Assembly (NCBI RefSeq): GCF_902706285.1
Contig: NZ_CACSKD010000006.1
Location: forward strand, 186,001 to 250,000
From: Rhizobium sp. 18055
GTDB taxonomy: Bacteria > Pseudomonadota > Alphaproteobacteria > Rhizobiales > Rhizobiaceae
Length of the DNA stretch: 64,000 bases
Reading direction: 5' to 3'
Both the position numbers and the translations under genes were made by a program. Positions 41,299 through 50,616 of this stretch are shown in pieces. Numbering within the stretch: the first letter of the stretch is position 1; the number at the start of each line of letters is the position of its first letter. The notes under the pieces were generated by a model, which saw nothing but the letters and a program-made list of their open reading frames with translations, was not told the DNA's origin and did not search any database.

Positions 41299-42708
41299 AT
41301 GACAGGCTTCGTTTCCACAGACCGCATCCGCTCGTTGTTCACGGAAGCGATGTCGCAGATGTATCGCGCCGAGGTGCCGCAGTACGGAACGCTGCTTGAA
41401 CTGGTCGCCGACGTCAATGCCGAGGTGCTGGCCACAAACCCCGAGCTTCGCAATCGCCTGACACGCGCCGGTGAGCTGGAGCGCATCGATGTCGAGCGCC
41501 ACGGCGCCATCCGTCTCGGCACGGCGGAGGAACTCTCGACCATTCGCCGGCTGTTTGCCGTCATGGGCATGCAGTCGGTCGGCTATTACGATCTGTCGGT
41601 GGCCGGCGTGCCTGTTCATTCCACCTGTTTCCGGCCGATCGACCAGGCGGCGCTCGGCATCAACCCGTTTCGGGTCTTCACCTCGCTGCTACGGCTGGAG
41701 CTGATCGAGGACGAGGCGCTGAGGGCGGAAGCCGCCGATATCCTGTCTAGGCGCCGGATCTATACCGAGCGCGCCATCGCGCTGATCGAGCGCCACGAGC
41801 AGGTCGGCGGGCTGAGCGAGGCCGAGGCTGCAGAGTTCGTGGCTGAGGCGCTGGAGACGTTTCGTTGGCATGGCGAGGCCACCGTCAGCGCCGAGACCTA
41901 CAAGCGGCTGCACGACGCGCACCGGCTGATCGCCGATGTCGTCAGCTTCAAGGGTCCGCACATCAACCATTTGACGCCGCGCACGCTCGATATCGATGCC
42001 GTGCAGGCGCGTATGCCGGAGCGCGGGATCACGCCGAAGGCGGTCATCGAAGGCCCGCCGCGCCGTGACTGCGACATCCTGCTGCGCCAGACCAGCTTCA
42101 AGGCGCTGGAAGAGGCGATTGCCTTTGCCGGCGACACGAGTGCTGTCAAGGGCACGCACACGGCCCGGTTCGGCGAGATCGAACAGCGCGGCGTGGCGCT
42201 GACGGCCAAGGGGCGGGCGCTCTACGACCGGCTTCTGGCGTCGGTTCGTGGCGAGGTGCAGGTCGGCGCCGGCGGTGCCAAGGCCGGTGATTACGGCAGC
42301 GAACTCTCCGAGCGGTTTCGCGAACTGCCGGACAGCTGGGCGGAATTGCGCCAGCAGGCGCTGGCCTTCTTCCACTATTCGGTAACGCCCGAGGGGATTG
42401 CCGCTGCCGTCAGCGAGACGCTTCCCGACGATGCCGATCAGCTGATCGAGTGCGGCTATCTGGTGTTCGATCCGATCGTCTACGAAGATTTTCTGCCGGT
42501 CAGTGCGGCCGGTATCTTCCAGTCCAATCTCGGCACCGACCAGCAGCAGAATTATGCGACGCGCTCGAACCGGGCGGCGTTCGAAGCGGCGCTTGGCGCC
42601 GTGGTTACCGATGAGCTTGACCTTTATGCGGAGCGTCAGGCACGCTCGCTGGAAACGGCGATCGAGCTGCTGAGGCTTGCCGGCCTGCAGCTGAAGACCG
42701 TGGCCTGA
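41299..42708 (+). CDS. hglS: 2-oxoadipate dioxygenase/decarboxylase (HglS/YdcJ, DUF1338)
   Basis: A 469-residue iron(II) enzyme that converts 2-oxoadipate to D-2-hydroxyglutarate, the late step of the D-lysine route in Pseudomonas putida. The N-terminal region AMSQMYRAEVPQYGTLLELV and GVPVHSTCFRPID are diagnostic of DUF1338; HINHLTPRT includes an expected metal-binding His. ATG 41299 aligns with the YdcJ start; ATG 41278 is less likely. It is the first gene of a plus-strand operon with amaA and amaB under the divergent LysR. Confidence 0.9.
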   Translation: MTGFVSTDRIRSLFTEAMSQMYRAEVPQYGTLLELVADVNAEVLATNPELRNRLTRAGELERIDVERHGAIRLGTAEELSTIRRLFAVMGMQSVGYYDLSVAGVPVHSTCFRPIDQAALGINPFRVFTSLLRLELIEDEALRAEAADILSRRRIYTERAIALIERHEQVGGLSEAEAAEFVAEALETFRWHGEATVSAETYKRLHDAHRLIADVVSFKGPHINHLTPRTLDIDAVQARMPERGITPKAVIEGPPRRDCDILLRQTSFKALEEAIAFAGDTSAVKGTHTARFGEIEQRGVALTAKGRALYDRLLASVRGEVQVGAGGAKAGDYGSELSERFRELPDSWAELRQQALAFFHYSVTPEGIAAAVSETLPDDADQLIECGYLVFDPIVYEDFLPVSAAGIFQSNLGTDQQQNYATRSNRAAFEAALGAVVTDELDLYAERQARSLETAIELLRLAGLQLKTVA

Positions 42709-42733
42709 CCTGATCGACGAATGGACCTGATCG

Positions 42734-44017
42734 ATGCTCAATGATCCGCGCTCCCACGGCCTCTGGGAAAAGACAGCACCGCAGCCGCCCGCGACCTCTC
42801 CTCTTGAAGGCGCGGTGACGGCCGATGTCGTGGTCGTCGGTGGCGGGTATACCGGGCTGTCGTCCAGCCTGCATCTGGCGGAAGCCGGGAAAAAGGTGGT
42901 TTTGCTTGAGGCCAACGAGGTCGGCTTTGGCGGCGCGGGGCGCAATGTCGGGCTGATCAATGCCGGCATGTGGGTGATGCCCAACGATCTGCCCGGCGTT
43001 CTCGGCCCCGTCCATGGCGAGCGCCTGCTCGACCTGCTCGGCAATGCGCCGAGCCTGGTGATGGAGCTGATCGACAGGCACGGCATCGCCTGCGAGCTCG
43101 AGCGCAATGGCACGCTGCATGTGGCGGTTGGCACCAATGGCCTGAAGGAGATCACCGATCGCGCCCAGCAATGGGCGGCCCGTGGCGCCCCGGTGACGCT
43201 GCTCGATGCGGCAGAGACCGCGCGCCGGGTCGGCAGCCATGCCTATACCGGATCGCTGCTCGACATGCGCGCCGGCACGCTGCAGCCGCTCGCCTATGCC
43301 CGTGGGCTGGCACATGCCGCCGTCAAGGCAGGCGTGTCGCTGCACACGGGAAGCTCTGTCGTCTCGACCGAGAAGAGCGGCAAGCGCTGGACGGTGAAGA
43401 CCGCGAAGGGCTCGGTCACCGCCGACTGGATCGTCGTCGCGACCGATGCCTACAGCACCGGCCCATGGGAACAGGTGCGGACCGAGCAGGTGCATCTGCC
43501 CTATTTCAACCTGGCGACCAGGCCGCTCAGCGACAATCTGCGCAAGTCGATCCTTGCCGGCCGCGAGGGCGTCTGGGACACCAAGGAAATCCTCTCCTCC
43601 TATCGCATGGACCAGGCCGGTCGGCTGGTGTTCGGCAGCGTCGGGGCGCTGCGCAACACCGGGCTTTCGGTGCACAAGGGCTGGGCCAAGCGTTCGCTGA
43701 AAAAGCTGTTCCCGCAGCTTGGCGATGTCGAATTCGAATGCGAGTGGTACGGCAAGATCGGCATGACCGACAATGCGCTGCCACGCTTCCACAAATTTGC
43801 CGACAACGTCGTCGGCTTCTCGGGCTACAATGGCCGCGGTATTGCACCCGGAACGGTGTTCGGCCGCACGCTTGCCCGCCATATCCTTGGCGAGATGAGC
43901 GAAGCCGATCTGCCGCTGCCGCTGACGACAGCCGTCGAGCCCAGCTTCCGCGCCGTCAAGGAACTATGGTACGAAGCCGGCGCCCAGGTCGCCCACTTCG
44001 CCGATGCCCGCTTTTAA
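42734..44017 (+). CDS. amaA: FAD-dependent amine oxidoreductase, probable L-pipecolate oxidase
   Basis: A 427-residue DAO-family flavoenzyme with the dinucleotide-binding motif VVVVGGGYTGLSSSLHLAE near residue 33 (GxGxxG), the EANEVGFGGAGRN FAD segment, and the C-terminal SGYNGRGIAPGTV loop. In lysine catabolism AmaA oxidises L-pipecolate to piperideine-6-carboxylate. The role rests on its position between hglS and the semialdehyde dehydrogenase amaB, since closely related enzymes act on other secondary amines. It lies 25 bases after hglS. Confidence 0.82.
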   Translation: MLNDPRSHGLWEKTAPQPPATSPLEGAVTADVVVVGGGYTGLSSSLHLAEAGKKVVLLEANEVGFGGAGRNVGLINAGMWVMPNDLPGVLGPVHGERLLDLLGNAPSLVMELIDRHGIACELERNGTLHVAVGTNGLKEITDRAQQWAARGAPVTLLDAAETARRVGSHAYTGSLLDMRAGTLQPLAYARGLAHAAVKAGVSLHTGSSVVSTEKSGKRWTVKTAKGSVTADWIVVATDAYSTGPWEQVRTEQVHLPYFNLATRPLSDNLRKSILAGREGVWDTKEILSSYRMDQAGRLVFGSVGALRNTGLSVHKGWAKRSLKKLFPQLGDVEFECEWYGKIGMTDNALPRFHKFADNVVGFSGYNGRGIAPGTVFGRTLARHILGEMSEADLPLPLTTAVEPSFRAVKELWYEAGAQVAHFADARF

Positions 44018-44042
44018 GAACAATCAGGTTGGATAAACGACA

Positions 44043-45581
44043 ATGACCATCGAAACGCTCGATCTTGCTTCCGAGACAAAGACACTGCTTTCCAAACTGG
44101 GCGTCAGCGCCGATCGCTTCACCGGCGGCACGCTGCGCGTCACCTCGCCCGTCACAGGCAAGGAGATCGGTGCGCTGAAGGAACATTCGGTCGCCGATGC
44201 CAAGATTGCCATCGCCGATGCGCACAAGGCGTTTGCCGAATGGCGTGCGGTTCCGGCGCCCAAGCGCGGCGAGCTGGTGCGCCTGCTCGGCGAAGAGCTG
44301 CGCGCTGCCAAGGCCGAACTCGGTCGTCTGGTGTCGATCGAAGTCGGCAAGATCACCTCCGAAGGCCTCGGCGAAGTGCAGGAAATGATCGACATCTGCG
44401 ATTTCGCCGTCGGTCTCTCCCGCCAGCTCTACGGCCTGACCATCGCCACCGAGCGCTCCGAGCACCGGATGATGGAAAGCTGGCATCCGCTCGGCGTCGT
44501 CGGCATCATCTCGGCCTTCAATTTCCCGGTTGCGGTCTGGTCGTGGAATGCGGCGCTGGCGCTGGTCTGCGGCAATCCTGTGGTCTGGAAGCCATCCGAA
44601 AAGACGCCGCTGACGGCGCTCGCCACCCAGGCGCTGTTCGAAAAGGCGTTGAAGCGTTTCATCGCCGAAGGCGGCACGGCGCCGGCCAATCTGGCGACGC
44701 TGCTGATCGGTGGCCGCGATGTCGGCGAAGCGCTGGTCGATCACCCGAAGGTGCCGCTGGTGTCGGCCACCGGCTCGACGGCGATGGGTCGCGCGGTCGG
44801 CCCACGCCTGTCGCAGCGCTTTGCCCGCGGCATTCTCGAGCTTGGCGGCAACAATGCCGCGATCATCTGCCCGACGGCCGATCTCGACCTGACGCTGCGC
44901 GGCGTGGCCTTCTCGGCAATGGGCACCGCCGGCCAGCGTTGCACGACGCTGCGCCGCCTGTTCGTGCATGAGAGCGTCTACGACAAGCTGGTGCCGCGGC
45001 TGCAGAAGGCCTACGGCTCGGTCAGCATCGGCAATCCGCTCGAAGCCAGCACGCTGGTCGGTCCGCTGATCGACAAGCAGGCCTACAGCAACATGCAGTC
45101 GGCGCTGGAGCAGGCGAAGGCCGCTGGTGGCACGGTCACCGGTGGCGAGCGCGTCGAAAACGGGGCAACGGACGCTTTCTACGTGCGTCCGGCGCTGGTC
45201 GAAATGCCGTCACAGACCGGCCCGGTCGAGAATGAAACCTTCGCGCCGATCCTCTATGTGATGAAGTACAGCGATTTCGACGCGGTGTTGGAAGAGCACA
45301 ATGCCGTGCCGCAGGGCCTGTCGTCGTCGATCTTCACCAACGACATGCGCGAGGCCGAAAACTTCCTGTCCGCCCGCGGTTCCGACTGCGGTATCGCCAA
45401 CGTCAATCTCGGCCCTTCTGGTGCGGAAATCGGCGGTGCGTTCGGCGGCGAGAAGGAAACCGGCGGCGGTCGCGAATCCGGCTCCGATGCATGGCGCGCC
45501 TATATGCGCCGCGCCACCAACACCATCAACTACGGCAAGACCCTGCCGCTGGCACAGGGCGTCAAGTTCGACGTCGAATAA
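44043..45581 (+). CDS. amaB: L-2-aminoadipate-6-semialdehyde dehydrogenase
   Basis: A 512-residue aldehyde dehydrogenase of the ALDH7/antiquitin type. Visible landmarks are NAD-binding FNFPVAVWSWNAALAL near 160, catalytic Glu in ILELGGNNA near 265, and catalytic Cys in GTAGQRCTTLRRLFVH near 300, the last being characteristic of AASA dehydrogenases. It makes 2-aminoadipate from the semialdehyde produced by AmaA. It follows amaA by 25 bases and is ended by a strong terminator. The aminotransferase needed before HglS is not in the window. Confidence 0.9.
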   Translation: MTIETLDLASETKTLLSKLGVSADRFTGGTLRVTSPVTGKEIGALKEHSVADAKIAIADAHKAFAEWRAVPAPKRGELVRLLGEELRAAKAELGRLVSIEVGKITSEGLGEVQEMIDICDFAVGLSRQLYGLTIATERSEHRMMESWHPLGVVGIISAFNFPVAVWSWNAALALVCGNPVVWKPSEKTPLTALATQALFEKALKRFIAEGGTAPANLATLLIGGRDVGEALVDHPKVPLVSATGSTAMGRAVGPRLSQRFARGILELGGNNAAIICPTADLDLTLRGVAFSAMGTAGQRCTTLRRLFVHESVYDKLVPRLQKAYGSVSIGNPLEASTLVGPLIDKQAYSNMQSALEQAKAAGGTVTGGERVENGATDAFYVRPALVEMPSQTGPVENETFAPILYVMKYSDFDAVLEEHNAVPQGLSSSIFTNDMREAENFLSARGSDCGIANVNLGPSGAEIGGAFGGEKETGGGRESGSDAWRAYMRRATNTINYGKTLPLAQGVKFDVE

Positions 45582-45615
45582 TTGCTGCGGTCAATTGCTG
45601 CATTGCGACAAAGAG

Positions 45616-45650
45616 GACGATAACGTAACAGCGTTATTGTCTTTTTGTTT
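45616..45650 (+). terminator. Rho-independent terminator between amaB and the dpkA-like gene
   Basis: GACGATAACG (45616-45625) pairs with CGTTATTGTC (45632-45641) with one wobble and a 6-base loop, followed by TTTTTGTTT. It should separate hglS-amaA-amaB from the next gene. Confidence 0.85.
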
Positions 45651-45665
45651 GCGTAGGTTTGTTCA

Positions 45666-46655
45666 ATGCATCTGACACTGGCTGCGGCCGAGACGCTGGT
45701 TTTCGAGACGCTCATGCGAAACCGGGTCAGCGAGACCAATGCCCGCTCGGTGGCAAAGGCACTGGTTGCCGCGGAAGCGGCTGGCCAGGGTGGGCATGGA
45801 TTGCGGCGCGTCGAGGCCTATTCGGCGCAGGCCAAGGCCGGCAAGGTCGATGGTTTTGCGGTGCCGCTGCTGACCCGGCCGTTCCCGGCAGTGGTCCAGG
45901 TGGATGCCTGTTACGGATATGCTTATCCGGCTATCGATCTCGCCGTTCCCACGGTTGCGGATACCGCAAGGCAGCAGGGCATTGCTCTGGCATCGTTCAG
46001 CCGTTCGCATCATGCAGGGGTATTGGGGCTCACCGTCGAGCGCTTTGCCGAGTTGGGTCTTGTCGCGCTGATGGTGGCCAATGCGCCGGCCTCGATGGCC
46101 GCATGGGGCGGGCGCAAGCCGGTGTTCGGCACCAACCCGATCGCCTTTGCAGCGCCTCTCCCCGGTGCCGATCCCATCGTGATCGATCTGGCGCTGTCAC
46201 GCGTTGCCCGCGGCAAGGTGATGGCCGCCAAGCAGAAGGGGACCCCGATCCCGGACAACTGGGCCTTCGGTCGCGATGGCGAGCCGACCACCGATGCGGT
46301 GGAGGCATTGGCGGGGACGATGATGCCGTCGGGCGAAGCCAAGGGTGCGGCGCTGGCGATGATGGTCGAGATCCTCGCCGGAGCACTGACCGGCGCCAAT
46401 TTCTCGTTCGAGGCATCCTCGCTGTTCGACGACAAGGGCGTGTCGCCGGCTCTCGGCCATATGCTCGTCGTCATCAATCCCGAAGCCAGCGGCGGGGCAT
46501 CTGTGGCCGAGCGCATGGGTCGGCTTGCCGACGAAATCTCGTCCGATCCGGGCGTGCGGCTGCCCGGCCGGCGCGGCCAGAATGCCCGGCGCCATGCAAT
46601 CGAAAACGGCATCGAGGTCGAGGACGAAGTGATCGCCGCGATCCAATCGCTCTAG
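45666..46655 (+). CDS. dpkA: Ldh-family dehydrogenase, probable delta1-piperideine-2-carboxylate reductase
   Basis: A 329-residue member of the malate/L-lactate/P2C reductase family (NAD(P)H-dependent, not Rossmann). Visible features are GHGLRRVEAY near residue 40, the catalytic-His region FSRSHHAGVLGLTVER near 112, and the segment FGTNPIAFAAPLPGADPIVIDLALS. DpkA reduces P2C to L-pipecolate, the substrate of AmaA, which completes the D-lysine branch here. Related enzymes reduce other keto or imino acids, so the substrate is inferred from context. It lies just beyond a terminator, so it may have its own promoter. Confidence 0.75.
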   Translation: MHLTLAAAETLVFETLMRNRVSETNARSVAKALVAAEAAGQGGHGLRRVEAYSAQAKAGKVDGFAVPLLTRPFPAVVQVDACYGYAYPAIDLAVPTVADTARQQGIALASFSRSHHAGVLGLTVERFAELGLVALMVANAPASMAAWGGRKPVFGTNPIAFAAPLPGADPIVIDLALSRVARGKVMAAKQKGTPIPDNWAFGRDGEPTTDAVEALAGTMMPSGEAKGAALAMMVEILAGALTGANFSFEASSLFDDKGVSPALGHMLVVINPEASGGASVAERMGRLADEISSDPGVRLPGRRGQNARRHAIENGIEVEDEVIAAIQSL

Positions 46656-46716
46656 AACCATTCTAAGATATAGCAATTATTTCAAGCCTTTGTGATCGCC
46701 CGCAGGTCGCCTAAAC

Positions 46717-46733
46717 TTGAAATGAGCGTTCAA
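46717..46733 (+). promoter_or_regulatory. Candidate RirA iron-responsive box upstream of fbpA
   Basis: TTGA-AATGAGCGT-TCAA fits the TGA-N9-TCA iron-responsive operator (IRO) bound by RirA in rhizobia, and is extended to TTGA/TCAA here. It lies 60 bases before the fbpA start. Confidence 0.6.
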
Positions 46734-46792
46734 CGAAAATATACCGCTGGCATCATCTCGGGTAACGCAGGTGAAACGCCATGGAGGGCATC

Positions 46793-47821
46793 ATGAACAT
46801 CTCCCTGAACCGCTTTTCCCGCGCCGTTGCGCTCACCGCCACGCTGCTTGCGGCAACGTCGCTGACCGCAGGGACTGCACGGGCCGACGATTCCGAGGGG
46901 ATCGTGGTCTACAATGCCCAGCACCAGAGCCTCGGCCAGGAATGGGTCGATGCCTTCACCAAGCAAACCGGCATCAACGTGACGATGCGCCAGGGCAGCG
47001 ACATGCAGTTCGCCAACCAGATCATCCAGGAAGACGAGGCCTCGCCGGCCGATGTGTTCCTGACCGAGAATTCTCCGGCGATGACGCTGGTCGATGCCGC
47101 CGGCCTGTTCGCGCCGATCGACACGGAAACGCTTGATCAGCTGCCGGAAGAGTTCCGCCCGAAGGACGGGATGTGGACCGGTATCGCGGCGCGCTCGACG
47201 GTGTTTGCCTATGACAAGACCAAGCTGACAGAAGACCAGCTGCCGAAGTCGATGCTCGATCTCGCCGATCCGGCCTGGAAGGGCCGCTGGGGGGCTGCAC
47301 CCGTCGGTGCCGATTTCCAGGCGATCGTCAGCGCGCTGCTGCAGCTGAAGGGCGAAGAGGTGACTGCCTCCTGGCTGAAGGCGCTGAAGGAAAACGGGAC
47401 GTCCTACAAGAGCAACACGGTGGCGATGAAGGCGGTCAACGCCGGTGAAGTCGAGGGCGCGATCATCTATCACTATTACTGGTTCGGCGATCAGGCGGCG
47501 ACGGCTGAAAACAGCAAGAACGTGGCGCTTCACTATTTCAAGAACCAGGATCCGGGCGCTTTCGTCAGCATCTCCGGCGGCGGCATCCTGAAGTCCAGCC
47601 AGCACCAGAAGGAAGCCCAGGCGTTCCTGAAGTTCATCACCGGCAAGGCCGGGCAGGCGATCCTGAAGACCGGCACATCCTATGAGTATGCCGTCGGCAA
47701 GGGCGCTGCCTCCAATGAAAAGCTGGTGCCGATGCCGGACCTGCAGGCACCGAAGATCGATGCGGCGGCGCTGAACAGCAAGAAGGTGGTCGAGATGATC
47801 ACCGCTGCCGGCCTGATCTGA
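46793..47821 (+). CDS. fbpA: Ferric-iron ABC transporter, periplasmic binding protein
   Basis: A 342-residue class of FbpA/AfuA ferric-binding protein. The signal peptide ends near residue 31 (GTARA). The mature part begins GIVVYNAQHQSL, and the iron-binding paired tyrosines are in IIYHYYWFG near 222. ATG 46793 has GGAGG 4-8 bases upstream, overlapping the alternative ATG at 46781. It is followed by a partial terminator before the permease gene, the usual way to make binding protein in excess. Confidence 0.9.
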   Translation: MNISLNRFSRAVALTATLLAATSLTAGTARADDSEGIVVYNAQHQSLGQEWVDAFTKQTGINVTMRQGSDMQFANQIIQEDEASPADVFLTENSPAMTLVDAAGLFAPIDTETLDQLPEEFRPKDGMWTGIAARSTVFAYDKTKLTEDQLPKSMLDLADPAWKGRWGAAPVGADFQAIVSALLQLKGEEVTASWLKALKENGTSYKSNTVAMKAVNAGEVEGAIIYHYYWFGDQAATAENSKNVALHYFKNQDPGAFVSISGGGILKSSQHQKEAQAFLKFITGKAGQAILKTGTSYEYAVGKGAASNEKLVPMPDLQAPKIDAAALNSKKVVEMITAAGLI

Positions 47822-47905
47822 GCCGCCGACCCGGGAGCTACCCTTGCGATCCCGGCCAAAACTATTGCTTTTGGCTCAAGAAAACTTTAGGCCATGACGA
47901 TACAC

Positions 47906-47942
47906 GGCAACCGCTCTTTCAAAGGCGGTTGCCTTCCTTTTT
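47906..47942 (+). terminator. Intra-operon attenuating terminator between fbpA and fbpB
   Basis: GGCAACCGC (47906-47914) and GCGGTTGCC (47925-47933) form a 9-bp stem, followed by TTCCTTTTT. Placed between binding-protein and permease genes, it likely reduces downstream expression. Confidence 0.75.
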
Positions 47943-47964
47943 CGGCATGTAAAAGGCGGCGGCC

Positions 47965-49566
47965 TTGCTGCAGGACAACAGAGTGCTCGCTTCCGGCCAA
48001 AAGATGCCGGCAATCCGGCCGGCGATGGGGCTGGCGCGGCTGCGTCGGCGCATGCCGCATGCTTCCGTCGTCATCTTCGCCTCGATCGTTGCGCTGTTCA
48101 GCCTTGTGCCGCTCGGCTTCATCGCCTGGATCACCGTCGATGTCGGCTGGGAAACGGTCAAGCAGCTGGTATTCCGGCCGCGGGTCGGCGAGTTGCTGGT
48201 CAACACCGTATTGCTCGAAGTGATCACCGTGCCGCTGTCGATCGTGCTGGCGGTGGCGCTCGCCTGGATCACCGAGCGCACCGACGTTCCCTTTGCCCGC
48301 TTCTGGGCCTGGCTCGCTGTCGCGCCGCTGGCGGTGCCCGCCTTCGTCCATTCCTATGCCTGGGTCAGCCTGGTGCCCGGCATGCACGGGCTGCAGAGCG
48401 GCGTCTTCGTGTCCGTGCTGGCCTATTATCCGTTCCTCTATCTGCCGGTTGCGGCAGCGCTGCGAAGGCTCGATCCGGCCATCGAGGATGCGGCCGCCTC
48501 GCTCGGGCTCGGGCCGTGGGCGGTGTTTTTCCGCACCGTCTTGCCGCAGCTTCGGCTGGCGATCTGCGGCGGTGCTCTGTTGATCGCGCTGCATCTGCTG
48601 TCGGAATACGGGCTGTTCGTGATGATCCGTTTCGACACCTTTGCCACCGCGATCGTCGATCAGTTCCAGTCCGCCTATAACAGCCCGGCCGCCAACATGC
48701 TCGGCGGCGTGCTGGTCGCCTGTTGCCTGCTGCTGCTCGCCATCGAGGTTCTGGTGCGCGGCAACGAGCGATATGCCCGCGTCGGGTCCGGCTCGGCGCG
48801 GCCGGCCGATCGCCGTCGTCTCGGCTGGCTGGTGGTGCCCGCGGTGCTGCTGCCGATCGCGGTTGCGGCGCTGACGCTTGGCGTGCCGTTCGTGACGCTG
48901 GCGCGCTGGCTTTATCTCGGCGGCGCCGGCATCTGGCGGGTGGATACGGTTGGCAATGCCTTCCTGCAGACCATCGTGCTGGCGATGGCCGGCGGTATCC
49001 TTGCGACCATTGCGGCGGCCCCGATGGCATGGCTGTCGGTGCGGGCGCCGGGGCGCGTGCAGCGGGTCCTCGAGGCCTGCCATTATTATGTCGGCTCGCT
49101 GCCTGGCGTCGTCGTGGCGCTGGCGCTGGTGACGATCACCGTGCGGCTGGTGCTGCCGCTCTACCAGACGTTCGCGACGCTGCTGCTCGCCTATATCCTA
49201 CTGTTCCTGCCGCGCGCCATGGTCGGCCTGCGCGCCAGCATCGCGCAGGCACCGGTCGAGCTGGAGCGCGCCGCCATGGCGCTCGGGCGCACCCCGGCGC
49301 AGGCCGTGCGGCAGATCACCATGCGGCTTGCCGCTCCGGGAGCTGCTGCCAGTATTGCGCTGGTGGCGCTCGGCATCACCAACGAGCTGACGGCGACCTT
49401 GATGCTGGCGCCGAACGGCGTCGAGACGCTGGCCACCAAGTTCTGGTCGCTGACCAGCGAGATCGATTATGTCGCCGCCGCCCCTTACGCCTTCATGATG
49501 GTGGTGCTGTCGCTGCCGCTGACCCTTCTTCTCCATGCACAATCGAAACGGACTGCCGGACAATGA
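47965..49566 (+). CDS. fbpB: Ferric-iron ABC transporter, permease
   Basis: A 533-residue inner-membrane protein with two fused BPD-type permease halves, about 12 TM helices. EAA-type loops are visible in [18 protein letters not shown] and [18 protein letters not shown] kept TTG 47965 because AAGG lies 8 bases upstream; ATG 48004 (520 residues) has no ribosome site. It overlaps fbpC by four bases (ATGA). Confidence 0.88.
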   Translation: MLQDNRVLASGQKMPAIRPAMGLARLRRRMPHASVVIFASIVALFSLVPLGFIAWITVDVGWETVKQLVFRPRVGELLVNTVLLEVITVPLSIVLAVALAWITERTDVPFARFWAWLAVAPLAVPAFVHSYAWVSLVPGMHGLQSGVFVSVLAYYPFLYLPVAAALRRLDPAIEDAAASLGLGPWAVFFRTVLPQLRLAICGGALLIALHLLSEYGLFVMIRFDTFATAIVDQFQSAYNSPAANMLGGVLVACCLLLLAIEVLVRGNERYARVGSGSARPADRRRLGWLVVPAVLLPIAVAALTLGVPFVTLARWLYLGGAGIWRVDTVGNAFLQTIVLAMAGGILATIAAAPMAWLSVRAPGRVQRVLEACHYYVGSLPGVVVALALVTITVRLVLPLYQTFATLLLAYILLFLPRAMVGLRASIAQAPVELERAAMALGRTPAQAVRQITMRLAAPGAAASIALVALGITNELTATLMLAPNGVETLATKFWSLTSEIDYVAAAPYAFMMVVLSLPLTLLLHAQSKRTAGQ

Positions 49567-50600
49567 CGCTGCTCACGATTGACGGCACCAGCAAGCGCTA
49601 TGGTCAGGTGCAGGCGCTCGACAATATCTGCCTCGACGTGACGGCCGGAAGCCGCACCGCCGTGGTCGGCCCGTCCGGCTCCGGCAAGACGACGCTGCTG
49701 CGGATCATCGCCGGCTTCGAGCAGCCGGATAGCGGACGCGTGACGCTGAACGGCGAGCTGCTCGCCGATGGCCCGGCCGCGGTGCCGGCGCACAAGCGCG
49801 GCATCGGCATCGTCGCGCAGGAAGGGGCGCTGTTTCCGCATCTGGATGTGGCCGACAATATCGGCTTCGGCTTTGCCCGCGGCACCGATAATCGCGACAA
49901 GCGCATCACCGATCTGCTCGACATGGTCGAACTCGACCGCACCATGCTGAAACGCCGACCGCACCAGCTTTCCGGCGGCCAGCAGCAGCGTGTGGCGCTG
50001 GCGCGCGCGCTCGGGCGAGAGCCGCGGCTGATGCTGCTCGACGAGCCGTTTTCGGCGCTCGACACGGGACTGCGCGAAAACATGCGCAAGGTGGTGGCGC
50101 GGGTGCTGCAGGAAGCCGGCATTACCACCATTCTCGTCACGCACGATCAGGCCGAAGCCCTGTCCTTTGCCGATCAGGTGGCGGTGCTGCGCGATGGCAG
50201 GCTGGTGCAGGCGGGATCGCCGCAGTCGCTCTACCTGCAGCCGTGCGACCGCGAGACGGCACTGTTCCTCGGCGATGCGGTGCTGCTGCCGGCAATCATC
50301 CGCAACGGCGTTGCCGATTGCGCGCTCGGCAAGGTCGCCGTCGACAGCGATCACCAGGGCAAGGTCGAGATCATGCTGAGGCCGGAACAGATCCGCGTGA
50401 TCACCGACGCCAGCGACATGCCGCATCGCGGCCGGGTCGTCGAGGTGGATTTCGGCGGAGCGACCTGCACGGTGGCGGTGTCGCTCGATGGCGTGGCGCT
50501 GCCGCCGATCCTGATCAAGACCTCGAGCGTGGCGCTGCCAGCGTCCGGCGATCGGGTGCGGCTCGACATATCGGGCAAGGCACACGTTTTCGTTCGCTGA
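49563..50600 (+). CDS. fbpC: Ferric-iron ABC transporter, ATP-binding protein
   Basis: A 345-residue ATPase of the CUT1/iron group: Walker A GPSGSGKT near residue 37, Q-loop VAQEGALF, signature LSGGQQQR, Walker [13 protein letters not shown], switch His VTHDQ, and a C-terminal OB-like regulatory domain (about 245-345; [12 protein letters not shown], then [10 protein letters not shown]). The ATG overlaps the fbpB stop, which fixes the start. It is the last gene of the iron-import operon. Confidence 0.92.
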   Translation: MTLLTIDGTSKRYGQVQALDNICLDVTAGSRTAVVGPSGSGKTTLLRIIAGFEQPDSGRVTLNGELLADGPAAVPAHKRGIGIVAQEGALFPHLDVADNIGFGFARGTDNRDKRITDLLDMVELDRTMLKRRPHQLSGGQQQRVALARALGREPRLMLLDEPFSALDTGLRENMRKVVARVLQEAGITTILVTHDQAEALSFADQVAVLRDGRLVQAGSPQSLYLQPCDRETALFLGDAVLLPAIIRNGVADCALGKVAVDSDHQGKVEIMLRPEQIRVITDASDMPHRGRVVEVDFGGATCTVAVSLDGVALPPILIKTSSVALPASGDRVRLDISGKAHVFVR

Positions 50601-50616
50601 CCGGGTCGCAGTTGGA

